44,505 nt of DNA. Source: Bacillota bacterium (GTDB taxonomy: Bacteria > Bacillota > Clostridia > Oscillospirales > Ruminococcaceae). A program made the position numbers and the translations under genes. Of the stretch, positions 33,436-42,531 are shown piece after piece. The notes beneath the pieces were generated by a model. The model did not search any database and was not told the DNA's origin. It saw nothing but the letters and a program-made list of their open reading frames with translations. Numbering within the stretch: the stretch's first letter is position 1; each line of letters begins with the position of its first letter. The stretch lies in NCBI GenBank assembly GCA_023458875.1, contig JAEWXO010000069.1, positions 1 to 44,505 of the forward strand. Reading direction: 5' to 3'.

Positions 33436-33466
33436 AACAAATGCTGCCGTAAGGGCAGCATTTGTT
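33436..33466 (-). terminator. Terminator of the dockerin-CotH gene
   Basis: AACAAATGCTGCC and GGCAGCATTTGTT, a 13-bp stem with a 5-nt loop, followed on the minus strand by TTATC. Confidence 0.75.
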
Positions 33467-33497
33467 GGTTTAAGTATATTATTTTAAAGGTCACAAA

Positions 33498-36077
33498 TTA
33501 ATTTCTTATGGCATTCTGTATAACTTCAGTACGTTTTATCATAAAGTCAACAATTGAAACTTTATCTCCGCCAAATGAGAACAGTCCGCCTCCGAATCCA
33601 CCACCAAAGCCGCCTCCGAAGTCGAAGCCTCCTCCGAAACCACCGAAGCCGCCCCACATACCGCCGCCTCCTGTATTAGTGTTTCCGGAAACTACGAGAC
33701 CTCCTGCACTTTCTGATATGTTGCTTTCAAACTGGTCAGCAGTAAAAAAAGCGCGTGGATCTGCTTTGACATACGGACGTATTACAGAAGCTATTTCTGA
33801 AACAGTATTTTCAGGATTTTTATAGAGATTTAATATCTGGTTTACGTAACCTATGTACATATCATAATATTCCGGAACTTTAAGAAGATTAACTACTAAC
33901 GGACGCTTATTTGACTCAATATTATAGAGTCCGGTTTTAATATCAGACAAAACAGAATTACCCTGATCCATAAAATTACCGAGAGCAAGATTATAATCCC
34001 ATCCTACATAATGCATTTGTCCGTTTTCATAAAGGAGATAAAAGTTATGTGCCATTGAGCCGTTATAGCTGTCATAGTTACACATTACAGCATTGACTGC
34101 AAATCCTTTAAGAAAGCTCGGTACATCTATAACCTGTTCAATCTGTTTATAATTGTTTGGTGTAATACTGTTTATAGCCGATACCATTTCTTTAATATGT
34201 GTAAACTCCGTGTCGTTCCCGAACTTCAGCTCAAATTCGGAGGTTTGCTGATTGCTTTCAAATGTGCAGTTATATGAAGCAGGTGCATACAGATTTGCAT
34301 CGTCACTTGTAGAATAACGTTCTGCAAGTGTTGTGCCCGGCTGTTCAACTAAAAAATAAAAGCTGTATAAAGAATTATTTACATATAAATTTGTATAGCT
34401 TGAAACAGGTGCATGGCCACCAATCTCCGAAAGCGCGTTATAGCATAATGTATCACGCATACATGAAGGATCAGAATACATATTGTTAAGACTTATTTCT
34501 GTAAGTCCCTTATAATTCTGATATTTATTGTACTTATCCATTTTTATACGAAGACTGTACTTATCCTTGCCTGCGGTTGCCACAAACAGAAGGGAGCTGT
34601 TCCCCTTTGTTCTTATTCCTATATCATCATAGCGTTCCCCGTCTATTGTGATGGAGGCCTTGTGATATTCCTCACTCTGTGCATTTGCGATAAGTGAGCT
34701 CCACTCGCTTTCAGGAATATCAATTCTTATATCATGAACCTTATTGTCTGAAAAAAGCTCGTTATAAAGCAAATCATTACTGTCTGCGTTGTTAACGTCT
34801 GTATATGTAAGCGGCTTGCCAGCACGGAATATATTTCCGTCGCTATGCTTCATTCTTATTCCGCCTGTATAAAGAGCATAGTCCTTATTGGCTTCAAGCT
34901 CTGTTCCGGATATAAGTGCATAACTGAATTTTTTTAACGTATTTATATCAAATACAGTGTTTCCGGCAGAATCAATCAGTGTAACAGGATTGTTCTTCTG
35001 CCATCCCTTTACATACTGAAGAATAACAGTATTATTCTTAATATCGTTAAGATTTCCGAATGACTCCTCTGTTGAGGTTGCAAGTATTTTTCCGCCTGTA
35101 ATATTTATGCTTTCAACACCTGTCAATCCCCTGTCTCCGCATGCGGATATTACACCGTCTGAAATATTTATGTCCGTTTCTGCCTGTATCGCATCTTTTC
35201 CGGATTTTATATCAATATTGCCGCCTGAAATGTTTACCTCGCCTTTTGTTGATTTTATTCCGTCGCCCTTTGAATCAACCGAAACATTTCCGCTCTTTAC
35301 AGTAACTGATTTCTTTCCTCTTATCGCATCCTCTGTAAGTGTCTCCACACTGAGATCCGCACCGTTTATTTTCAGATCGTTGTTGCAGTGAATACCGTTC
35401 TGTACCTCTGCATATATTTCAAGAGCACCGTCGCCCTTTATTGTAAGATCGTCCTTTGCATATATAACAGCATTTGTATCTGTATACTGCGGACCGTCAT
35501 ACAGATAGTTAAGCGTACCGATTTCAAGGTTTATCGACGTATTTTCCGCATTTACAATGTAAACAGGGGCTTCACTTAAGCCTGTGATATTTACACCGTT
35601 AAAAAACAACTTTACTGTACCCGGGTCTGCTTCAATATCCGGAATATTTACGCATATCTGTCCGTCTAAAAGAGTTCCGTCAAAATAAAAGCTTCCCGAT
35701 GAATTTATAGTGACAATATTTTTCTTATCATTGAGTACGGCATTTGTTCCTTCAACCGAAATTGTATTTCCTTTAAGATGAATCTTTGTTTCAACCTCTG
35801 CAGGAGGATTTTCAATGAGGTCACTTTTGATAAGAATATAGTCCAGAACATCGGATTTTCCATCCTTGTTAAAGTCAGCCGCATTAATGTCAAATGTCGC
35901 ATTTCCCGACTTCCTGTTGATAAGGTAATTCTGGAACCCTATCACATCGGAAGCATTAAAGACCCCGTCACCGTTTACGTCATTTGCGACGGCTGCCTGA
36001 ACAAGACTCTGTGATGTCAGACCACAAAAAACAATAGCCGCTGCGATACACTGCACAATTTTTCTTTGTTTAATCAT
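33498..36077 (-). CDS. Secreted dockerin / Cthe_2159 beta-helix / CotH kinase protein
   Basis: 859 residues. Signal peptide (about 1-30); dockerin type I (about 31-89) with calcium loops DVNGDGVFNASD and DFNKDGKSDVLD; a Cthe_2159-type (DUF4353) carbohydrate-binding beta-helix (about 95-400) with repeated GxxIxxxG turns; a CotH kinase-like domain (about 430-790) with YDDIGIRTKGNSS, SLNNMYSDPSCMRD and VGWDYNLALGNF; then a Gly-rich tail (about 805-840). The dockerin suggests that it docks to a cohesin. CotH proteins phosphorylate secreted proteins or act in spore coats; the role of the dockerin-CotH fusion is open. Confidence 0.9.
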   Translation of the reverse strand: MIKQRKIVQCIAAAIVFCGLTSQSLVQAAVANDVNGDGVFNASDVIGFQNYLINRKSGNATFDINAADFNKDGKSDVLDYILIKSDLIENPPAEVETKIHLKGNTISVEGTNAVLNDKKNIVTINSSGSFYFDGTLLDGQICVNIPDIEADPGTVKLFFNGVNITGLSEAPVYIVNAENTSINLEIGTLNYLYDGPQYTDTNAVIYAKDDLTIKGDGALEIYAEVQNGIHCNNDLKINGADLSVETLTEDAIRGKKSVTVKSGNVSVDSKGDGIKSTKGEVNISGGNIDIKSGKDAIQAETDINISDGVISACGDRGLTGVESINITGGKILATSTEESFGNLNDIKNNTVILQYVKGWQKNNPVTLIDSAGNTVFDINTLKKFSYALISGTELEANKDYALYTGGIRMKHSDGNIFRAGKPLTYTDVNNADSNDLLYNELFSDNKVHDIRIDIPESEWSSLIANAQSEEYHKASITIDGERYDDIGIRTKGNSSLLFVATAGKDKYSLRIKMDKYNKYQNYKGLTEISLNNMYSDPSCMRDTLCYNALSEIGGHAPVSSYTNLYVNNSLYSFYFLVEQPGTTLAERYSTSDDANLYAPASYNCTFESNQQTSEFELKFGNDTEFTHIKEMVSAINSITPNNYKQIEQVIDVPSFLKGFAVNAVMCNYDSYNGSMAHNFYLLYENGQMHYVGWDYNLALGNFMDQGNSVLSDIKTGLYNIESNKRPLVVNLLKVPEYYDMYIGYVNQILNLYKNPENTVSEIASVIRPYVKADPRAFFTADQFESNISESAGGLVVSGNTNTGGGGMWGGFGGFGGGFDFGGGFGGGFGGGLFSFGGDKVSIVDFMIKRTEVIQNAIRN

Positions 36078-36316
36078 TACATATCACCCTTTTTCATTTA
36101 TTGGTTTTTAATAATTGATTCGCCCTATTTAAATTTAATTATATAGAGTGGCAAACTGTTTGTCAACAGCTATAATTTTTTTTAACAGAAAAAACATATT
36201 TTGAACAACAATAAATAAATACATAAATTATAAGCACTGTAATTTGCCTGCATAAATATTTTTACAAAATCTGAACTTAAATGTATTTAAATTAAACAAA
36301 AGTTATTTTAATTCGC

Positions 36317-36332
36317 GTTAAGCTTTGTTAAG
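36317..36332. promoter_or_regulatory. Paired GTTAAG direct repeats before the antiporter gene
   Basis: GTTAAG at 36317-36322 and at 36327-36332, period 10 bp, replacing a -35 box about 10 bp upstream of TATAAT (36343-36348). Such spaced direct repeats are typical of OmpR/PhoB-family sites; the kdpE-like gene downstream is such a regulator. The rest of 36080-36450 is AT-rich, with no gene or riboswitch recognised. Confidence 0.4.
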
Positions 36333-36468
36333 ATTCATTTATTATAATTGAAAACAGCCTTTTTTTATGATACCATTATAATATAAACAGTAATTATGGA
36401 TACGTATCTATCTATGAATTACTTGATTTATTAACAGTTTAATTCTATAATTAATGGAGGGAACGGGT

Positions 36469-38085
36469 TTGAATTTAGTACTTCTTATTTCAGCAGTCAT
36501 CATTTTTATATGTATTTTTCTTAATAAGATATCAGACAAGCTTGGTATACCGGTACTGCTGGCATTTATTCTTCTTGGAATGGCGTTCGGTTCTGACGGA
36601 ATATTTAAAATACCATACAATGATTATATTTCTTCAGAAAAAATATGCTCTGCAGCTCTTATATTCATTATGTTTTACGGCGGATTCGGAACGAAATGGG
36701 ACACAGCAAGGCCCGTCGCTGCAAAATCTATAATATTATCTTCTTTAGGCGTAGTACTTACCGCTGCTTTTACAGGACTTTTCTGTTTTTTTATCTTAAA
36801 GATAAAATTTATCGAAAGTATGCTTATCGGTGCATTACTTGGCTCAACAGATGCCGCATCAGTGTTCTCAATATTACGTTCAAAACGGCTTGCCCTGCGC
36901 TACAACACATCCCCGCTTCTTGAACTGGAAAGCGGAAGTAATGACCCGTTTGCATATATGCTGACAATAATAATTATTTCAGTAATAAACGGAACAGCAA
37001 ATAAATCAGCTATTGCATACATGCTGTTCGCACAGGTTGTTTACGGTATTGTTATCGGAGCAGCAATTGCAGCTGTAACACTGTTTATTCTTAAAAGAAT
37101 AAACTTCACAAGCAATGGCTTTGAAACTATATTTGTATTTGCAGTCGCCGTTGTCGCTTATGCACTGCCGTCATTGTTAGGAGGAAACGGGTATCTCAGC
37201 ACATATATTGTAGGTATAATATTAGGAAACAGCAACATAAACAATAAAAAGCCACTGGTCTCATTTTTTGATGGCATCAACGGTCTTATGCAGATACTTA
37301 TTTTCTTCCTCTTAGGCCTTCTTTCATTTCCGTCAAAAATTCCGGATGTGTTAATAACCTCACTTTTCATTTCTCTGTTTTTAACGTTCGTATCACGGCC
37401 TCTTGCAGTTTTCTCAATACTTTCGCCGTTTAAGAGTAAGCTTTCACAGCAGCTCATTGTATCATGGTGCGGATTAAGAGGTGCCGCTTCAATAGTATTC
37501 TCAGTAATAGCCATAATAAATGTAAAAACAGAAAATGATATTTTTCATATTATATTCTGCGTTGTTTTATTTTCTATTCTTATTCAGGGCTCATTGCTGC
37601 CATTGTTTGCCAAGAAATTAAATATGATTGACACAGCAGATGATGTATTGAAAACATTTACTGATTACAGCGATGAAGTTCCTGTACAATTTGTAAAATT
37701 CACAATTACCGACTCACACAAATGGTGTAATGAGGCTATAAAAGATATTATTCTCCCTCCCGATACTATTTTTGTTCTTCTTATGCGTGGCAACGAACAG
37801 ATAATACCTAACGGAAATACTGTAATACTGAATAATGATGTGTTGATATTATGCGCACCTTCCACAGACAGGATAAACGGTGTCTGCTTTATTGAACGGA
37901 ATATAACGAGTGGAGACAAATTTATAGGAAAAACATTATCCGAAATAAAAAAACACTCGGATATATTAATAATAATGATCCAAAGAAACGGAGACATAAT
38001 CATCCCTAAAGGTCAGACTACAGTAGAAGAAAATGACCTTATAGTTATAACCCAGACTGAACAGGAATATAAACTATCAATATAA
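36469..38085 (+). CDS. Potassium/proton antiporter, CPA1 family (NhaP2/CvrA-like)
   Basis: About 538 residues. Some twelve membrane segments, including LGSTDAASVFSILRSKRL and LELESGSNDPFAYML with the Asp/Ser-Gly-Ser-Asn-Asp ion site typical of this group, then two C-terminal TrkA_C-like domains (about 400-540). It likely exports K+ in exchange for H+. I chose the TTG at 36469: GGAGGG (36456-36461) is 7 nt upstream, whereas the ATG at 36454 overlaps that site. kdpD/kdpE-like genes follow. Confidence 0.85.
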   Translation: MNLVLLISAVIIFICIFLNKISDKLGIPVLLAFILLGMAFGSDGIFKIPYNDYISSEKICSAALIFIMFYGGFGTKWDTARPVAAKSIILSSLGVVLTAAFTGLFCFFILKIKFIESMLIGALLGSTDAASVFSILRSKRLALRYNTSPLLELESGSNDPFAYMLTIIIISVINGTANKSAIAYMLFAQVVYGIVIGAAIAAVTLFILKRINFTSNGFETIFVFAVAVVAYALPSLLGGNGYLSTYIVGIILGNSNINNKKPLVSFFDGINGLMQILIFFLLGLLSFPSKIPDVLITSLFISLFLTFVSRPLAVFSILSPFKSKLSQQLIVSWCGLRGAASIVFSVIAIINVKTENDIFHIIFCVVLFSILIQGSLLPLFAKKLNMIDTADDVLKTFTDYSDEVPVQFVKFTITDSHKWCNEAIKDIILPPDTIFVLLMRGNEQIIPNGNTVILNNDVLILCAPSTDRINGVCFIERNITSGDKFIGKTLSEIKKHSDILIIMIQRNGDIIIPKGQTTVEENDLIVITQTEQEYKLSI

Positions 38086-38201
38086 CGGCTAAGAGTCTGT
38101 CAACCGCCTTTAATGTATCTGATTGTTAAAATCGGATATTTGAATTCTGTGCCGCATATTGCCTTGATTTTATAAATAAAATTTTAGGGGAATACTATAT
38201 T

Positions 38202-39263
38202 ATGAAATCACAAACAAATATAAAAAGAACAGCTCTTAATCTTTTAATTACATCAGGATTTATACTCGCCGCTTTTTGGCTTTCATTTTTTCTTAAAATC
38301 TCAGACAGTACATACGCCTCTGCTCCGATGTTTTTTATTTTATCTGTATTTATAATATCAAGATTGACACACGGATATATATATGGTATACTTGCATCTC
38401 TGTCAAATGTTCTTATTGCAGATTATTTCTTTACTTATCCTTATTATGAATTTAATCTTACTTTGTCAGGATACCCTGTATTTTTTGTGTGTATGCTTGT
38501 TATTTCAATTGCTACAACTAAAATTACCAATCAGAATAAACAGCAGGAAAAAACAAGAATCGAGTCTGAACGAGAAAAAACCCGCAGCAACCTTCTGCGT
38601 GCTGTTTCACATGATCTTCGTACACCTCTTACAGCAATTAACGGAGCATGCTCTGTAATGATTGAAAATGATGACTTTATTTCTAAAGAAAAGCGTATCA
38701 AGCTTCTCAATGAAATTATTGATGATTCAGGATGGCTTATACGCATGGTTGAGAATCTTCTTTCTATAACACGCATTGATGCAGAAAATGCAAGGATAGT
38801 TAAAACTCAGGAGGCAATTGAAGAAGTCATTGCAGATTCAGTCTCGAAATTTAAAAAACAGTATCCCTCAATAAATATAATTGCCCAAATCCCCTCAGAG
38901 TTAGTTTTAATCCCTATGGATGTAATTTTAATTGAACAGGTTCTTATAAATCTTCTCGAAAATGCTGTAATTCATTCAAATACGGCCACAGAAATAAGAC
39001 TTTCTGTAAATATTATGTCAGATTGCGTAGAATTTTCTGTTTCCGATAACGGAAACGGTATACCTGAAGATATCCTTCCTCACATTTTTGACGGATATTT
39101 CAACAAAACATATGAAGAAAACGGCGATGCAAAACGTAGCATGGGAATAGGCCTTTCTGTATGCAATACAATAATCAAAGCACATGGAGGAACTATGTCT
39201 GCTAAAAACAAAAAGTCCGGTGGGGCAATATTTACGTTTACATTACCTGCCGGAGAGGAGTAA
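38202..39263 (+). CDS. kdpD: Sensor histidine kinase, short KdpD-like
   Basis: 353 residues. DUF4118-type membrane region with three or four helices (1-105), a dimerisation/phosphoacceptor helix with AVSHDLRTPLTAING (His137), and an ATPase domain with NLLENAVIHS, DNGNGIPEDI and GIGLSVCNTIIKAHGG. It matches the C-terminal half of KdpD and lacks the large N-terminal KdpD/USP sensor domains. It lies 116 bp after the antiporter and 4 bp before kdpE. No kdpFABC is in view. Confidence 0.8.
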   Translation: MKSQTNIKRTALNLLITSGFILAAFWLSFFLKISDSTYASAPMFFILSVFIISRLTHGYIYGILASLSNVLIADYFFTYPYYEFNLTLSGYPVFFVCMLVISIATTKITNQNKQQEKTRIESEREKTRSNLLRAVSHDLRTPLTAINGACSVMIENDDFISKEKRIKLLNEIIDDSGWLIRMVENLLSITRIDAENARIVKTQEAIEEVIADSVSKFKKQYPSINIIAQIPSELVLIPMDVILIEQVLINLLENAVIHSNTATEIRLSVNIMSDCVEFSVSDNGNGIPEDILPHIFDGYFNKTYEENGDAKRSMGIGLSVCNTIIKAHGGTMSAKNKKSGGAIFTFTLPAGEE

Positions 39264-39267
39264 TATT

Positions 39268-39972
39268 ATGTCATATAATTATAGTATAGTAATAGCAGAA
39301 GATGAAAAAGCGATACGCAGCATTATGAAAATGGTATTTGAGGCAAATGGATTTAACGTTTATTCAGCACGGAACGGAAGCGAAGCAATGATGCTTATTA
39401 CTTCAAAATGCCCTGATGTAATAATACTTGACCTGGGTCTTCCTGATATGGACGGTTTTAAAATAATAAAAAGTGTACGTCAATGGTCTGAAATTCCGAT
39501 AATTGTCGTATCTGCCCGTTCTCTTGAACGTGATAAGGTAAATGCACTTGAACTGGGGGCTGATGATTATATCACAAAGCCATTCGGAACAGCAGAATTA
39601 CTTGCACGTGTAAACACTGCAATACGACACTCGGTATCACTTAAAGCAATGAAGAACACTGATACACAGACTGAGTTTAAAATAGGTGATCTGACAGTAG
39701 ATTTCAAGAAAAAACGTGTGCTTATAAACGGTGAAGATGTCCATCTGACTCAGAACGAATACAAAATAGTTGCACTTCTTTCCCATAACGCAGGAAAAAT
39801 ACTTACCTATGACTATCTTATCAAAAATATATGGGGACCGAATCTGAAAAGTGATAATCAGATACTTCGTGTAAATATGGCTAATATCAGACGAAAAATC
39901 GAAAAGAACACTGCCTCCCCTGAATATATCATTACTGAAATAGGTATCGGCTACCGCATGAACGAAGAATAA
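39268..39972 (+). CDS. kdpE: KdpE-like OmpR-family response regulator
   Basis: 234 residues. Receiver domain with acceptor Asp55 in VIILDLGLPDMDG and the KdpE hallmark SVRQWSEIPIIVVSAR, then a winged-helix domain with VHLTQNEYKIVALLSHNAGK and TEIGIGYRM. ATG 39268 follows GGAGAGGAG; the longer frame runs into the kinase gene. Phosphorylated by the kinase upstream, it probably controls the antiporter or other K+ genes. Confidence 0.88.
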   Translation: MSYNYSIVIAEDEKAIRSIMKMVFEANGFNVYSARNGSEAMMLITSKCPDVIILDLGLPDMDGFKIIKSVRQWSEIPIIVVSARSLERDKVNALELGADDYITKPFGTAELLARVNTAIRHSVSLKAMKNTDTQTEFKIGDLTVDFKKKRVLINGEDVHLTQNEYKIVALLSHNAGKILTYDYLIKNIWGPNLKSDNQILRVNMANIRRKIEKNTASPEYIITEIGIGYRMNEE

Positions 39973-40001
39973 ATGCATTGGTTAAATTCTTATTAAAAAA
40001 T

Positions 40002-40046
40002 TTACAGCCTGCACAACAGTAAACTTTACTGTTGTGCAGGCTGTAA
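40002..40046. terminator. Long perfect hairpin between convergent genes
   Basis: TTACAGCCTGCACAACAGTAAA and its exact complement with one base between, 22 bp. It separates kdpE from the Na/Pi gene and suits bidirectional termination. Confidence 0.75.
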
Positions 40047-40074
40047 TCAATTTATTATTTCAACGAATGCTTCT

Positions 40075-41703
40075 TTACTTCTCCTGTATCAGCTCAGCAA
40101 TATTGAGCACATGGTCACCTATTCTTTCAAAGTCAGTAATCATTTCAGAATAAATTACGCTTATATCACCGCTGCATCTGTTTTCGCGCAGACGGTCTAT
40201 CTGGTTTTCCCTGTATGCCTCTGATAAGCTGTCAATTCTTTTTTCCGCCATACTTATAGAAATGAATGTTACGTGAGAGATTGATGGCTTTGTAAAATCA
40301 AGGAGCTCTATGCTTGACATTGCCGCCTGTTTCATTTCTTCTATTTCTGCATAGGCTTCATCTGATATCGAATGTCCCTTTTTCTTAAGAAGAATTGCAT
40401 ACTCTGAAATGTTCATGGCATGGTCACTTATTCGTTCTATATTTCCTATTATCTTAAAAAACGAACTTATCGTCTGGGCGTCCTGTTCTGTCATTTCGCA
40501 CGACATAAGTGATGATATGTATTTTGATATTTCAGCATTCAGAAAATCAACATACTCTTCATATTTTTCTACCTGCTCGATTTTTTCCTCGCTCCATGAA
40601 AGAATATTTTCAAATGAAAGCTTAACATTTAATAAAGCAAGGTCTATCATATGGCATATTTCATTTCTTATCTGTGAAACAGCCACACTTACAGAACCTA
40701 TTTTATGATTTATTACAGAAGATGGTGAGATAAATTTAAGAACCATTTCATCCGAATTCTCATCCTCATGCTCAGGAAGAATAACTTTAGCTATTTTCTC
40801 AAGATAAATGCCGAACGGAAGCAGAAGAAGGGTTGTAACAATATTAAATACTGTATGTACATTTGCAATCTGTGCAGCCGGTTTATCCGGTGTAAGTGAC
40901 TCCATAAAGCCTGTAAAAGGTGTAAATACACAAATCAGTGTAAACACACTTGTTCCGATTATATTGAACATAAGATGAATGACTGTTGTTCTTCTTGCAT
41001 TTCTTGATGTACCTATTGAAGCAAGTACAGCAGTAATGCATGTTCCGATATTTTGTCCGAACAGTACATAAACAGAGCTTGAAAGAGAAATCGTTCCGCT
41101 TATAGCGAGTGCCTGCATAATACCTACAGATGCTGATGAAGACTGTATTATAGCTGTAAACACAGCACCTGCAAGGATACCAAGAAGAGGGTTTGAAAGA
41201 TTAGTCACAGCATCAGTAAATACCTTTGAATCTCTGAGTCCTGACATACTTTCGCTCATCATTGTCATACCTATAAACAAAACACCGAGACCGCCTATTA
41301 TGTATCCTAAGTGATGAAGCTTTTTGGATTTAAGAAATATAATAAAAACAACACCTGTAATAGCAAAAAGCGGAGCAATAACACCAATGTCAAGTGCGAT
41401 AAGCTGTCCGGTTATTGTTGTTCCTACGTTAGCGCCCATAATTACCCATATAGCCTGACGAAGAGTCATAAGGCCCGAATTAACAAAACCTACAACCATT
41501 ACAGTTGTTGCAGATGATGACTGTATTACAGCTGTAATTCCTGCACCTACAGCAACACCTAAAAATCGGTTTGTTGTAAGCTTCTCAAGAACTTTTTTCA
41601 TCTTATCGCCTGCTGCCTGCTCAAGACCGTCACTCATCATCTTCATTCCAAAAAGGAAAAGTGCAAGTCCACCTAAAAGAATTGTTACATCAGAAAAACT
41701 CAT
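40075..41703 (-). CDS. Na/Pi cotransporter family protein with PhoU-like domain
   Basis: 542 residues. Two repeated Na/Pi units with QSSSATTVM and QSSSASVGI, eight or so membrane segments, then a PhoU-like helical domain (about 345-540) with regular IRNEI, NIERISDHAMNI and FERIGDHVLNI motifs. By family it imports phosphate with Na+ or senses it. Its ATG overlaps the DedA stop (ATGA), so they are co-translated. A Pho-box-like repeat precedes this unit. Confidence 0.9.
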   Translation of the reverse strand: MSFSDVTILLGGLALFLFGMKMMSDGLEQAAGDKMKKVLEKLTTNRFLGVAVGAGITAVIQSSSATTVMVVGFVNSGLMTLRQAIWVIMGANVGTTITGQLIALDIGVIAPLFAITGVVFIIFLKSKKLHHLGYIIGGLGVLFIGMTMMSESMSGLRDSKVFTDAVTNLSNPLLGILAGAVFTAIIQSSSASVGIMQALAISGTISLSSSVYVLFGQNIGTCITAVLASIGTSRNARRTTVIHLMFNIIGTSVFTLICVFTPFTGFMESLTPDKPAAQIANVHTVFNIVTTLLLLPFGIYLEKIAKVILPEHEDENSDEMVLKFISPSSVINHKIGSVSVAVSQIRNEICHMIDLALLNVKLSFENILSWSEEKIEQVEKYEEYVDFLNAEISKYISSLMSCEMTEQDAQTISSFFKIIGNIERISDHAMNISEYAILLKKKGHSISDEAYAEIEEMKQAAMSSIELLDFTKPSISHVTFISISMAEKRIDSLSEAYRENQIDRLRENRCSGDISVIYSEMITDFERIGDHVLNIAELIQEK

Positions 41704-42344
41704 TTCTTTTTACTCCCTTCAACATTAGCCCTGGATTTATTTTTACTCCTGACAGATACAATAATATATGCGCTTAAAACTAATATCAATATTATTACAA
41801 GCACTGCATCTGAATAAACCCCAAGCCACATCTGCACAGTCTGCCATGTATCACCTGCAAGGCATCCTATCCATGCAATCAAAATATTCCAGATTGCGCT
41901 TCCTGCAAGTGTCAGCAAAATAAAATTTCTGAAATTCATTTTGGAAATTCCAGCCGGTATTGAAACAATACTTCTTACAACCGGAATGCACCTGCATAAA
42001 AAAACCGCCTTCCCTTCATATTTCTGAAACCATTTATCTGCATTGTCTATACTTTGGGGATTAAGGTGAAGTATTCGCCCTACCCTTGACGACATCAGAC
42101 TCTTAATACGCTGCTTTCCCAGAATACTGCCTATAAAATAAAGCAGTACTGCTCCGGACATTGAACCTATAGTTGCACAGATGATTACAAGCCATATGTT
42201 AAGTGATCCTATATATGAAGCATAACCTCCAAACAAAAGAATACCCTCAGACGGAATAGGCGGAAATATATTTTCAATAAATATTAAAAAAAATACACCT
42301 ATGTAACCAAACTTATCTATAAGTTCAATCATTGCATCCTGCAT
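41700..42344 (-). CDS. DedA family membrane protein
   Basis: About 214 residues with five or six membrane segments. FIENIFPPIPSEGILLFGGY and RCIPVVRSIVSIPAGISKMN are DedA signatures; the family includes lipid scramblases and undecaprenyl-phosphate flippases. I chose ATG 42344 because AGAGGG sits 5 bp upstream; ATG 42362 has only a weak site. It is first in a two-gene operon with the Na/Pi cotransporter. Confidence 0.88.
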   Translation of the reverse strand: MQDAMIELIDKFGYIGVFFLIFIENIFPPIPSEGILLFGGYASYIGSLNIWLVIICATIGSMSGAVLLYFIGSILGKQRIKSLMSSRVGRILHLNPQSIDNADKWFQKYEGKAVFLCRCIPVVRSIVSIPAGISKMNFRNFILLTLAGSAIWNILIAWIGCLAGDTWQTVQMWLGVYSDAVLVIILILVLSAYIIVSVRSKNKSRANVEGSKKK

Positions 42345-42401
42345 ATCATCCCTCTTCTTCATATATTATTTCCAACCGTTATATATTGTACATTTACAGA
42401 A

Positions 42402-42447
42402 CGTTAATTGCTGTTAAGAAACTCACAACGGTGTTAAGAAATATTAA
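42402..42447 (-). promoter_or_regulatory. Pho-box-like direct repeats before dedA-Na/Pi
   Basis: On the minus strand TTAATA, TTAACA, TTAACA and TTAACG lie at 42447, 42437, 42417 and 42407, with steps of 10, 20 and 10 bp. They resemble Bacillus PhoP boxes. A possible -10 TACAAT (42390-42385) lies downstream. Confidence 0.5.
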
Positions 42448-42462
42448 GAAAAATAAAAACCC

Positions 42463-42503
42463 AAAAAAATCTGCCAGTGCTAACATGACTGACAGATTTT
42501 TTG
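42463..42503 (-). terminator. Terminator of the Wzz-like gene
   Basis: ATCTG-CAGT and ACTG-CAGAT with one mismatch, flanked by A7 and T6. It follows the stop at 42532. Confidence 0.65.
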
Positions 42504-42531
42504 AAATTTTAATTTAATATTTTAAGCCGTT

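Noticed and set aside
33590..33680. GC-rich repeated stretch with a long opposite-strand open frame (Pro-rich)
   Set aside because: It encodes the Gly-rich tail of the CotH protein; the opposite frame is a shadow.
36080..36450. Possible c-di-AMP (ydaO) or K+ riboswitch before the antiporter gene
   Set aside because: I looked for the conserved pairing elements and found only AT-rich sequence with a promoter and GTTAAG repeats.
40002..40046. 22-bp perfect palindrome as a mobile or recombination site
   Set aside because: It lies between convergent genes, has no second copy in the window, and is adequately explained as a terminator.
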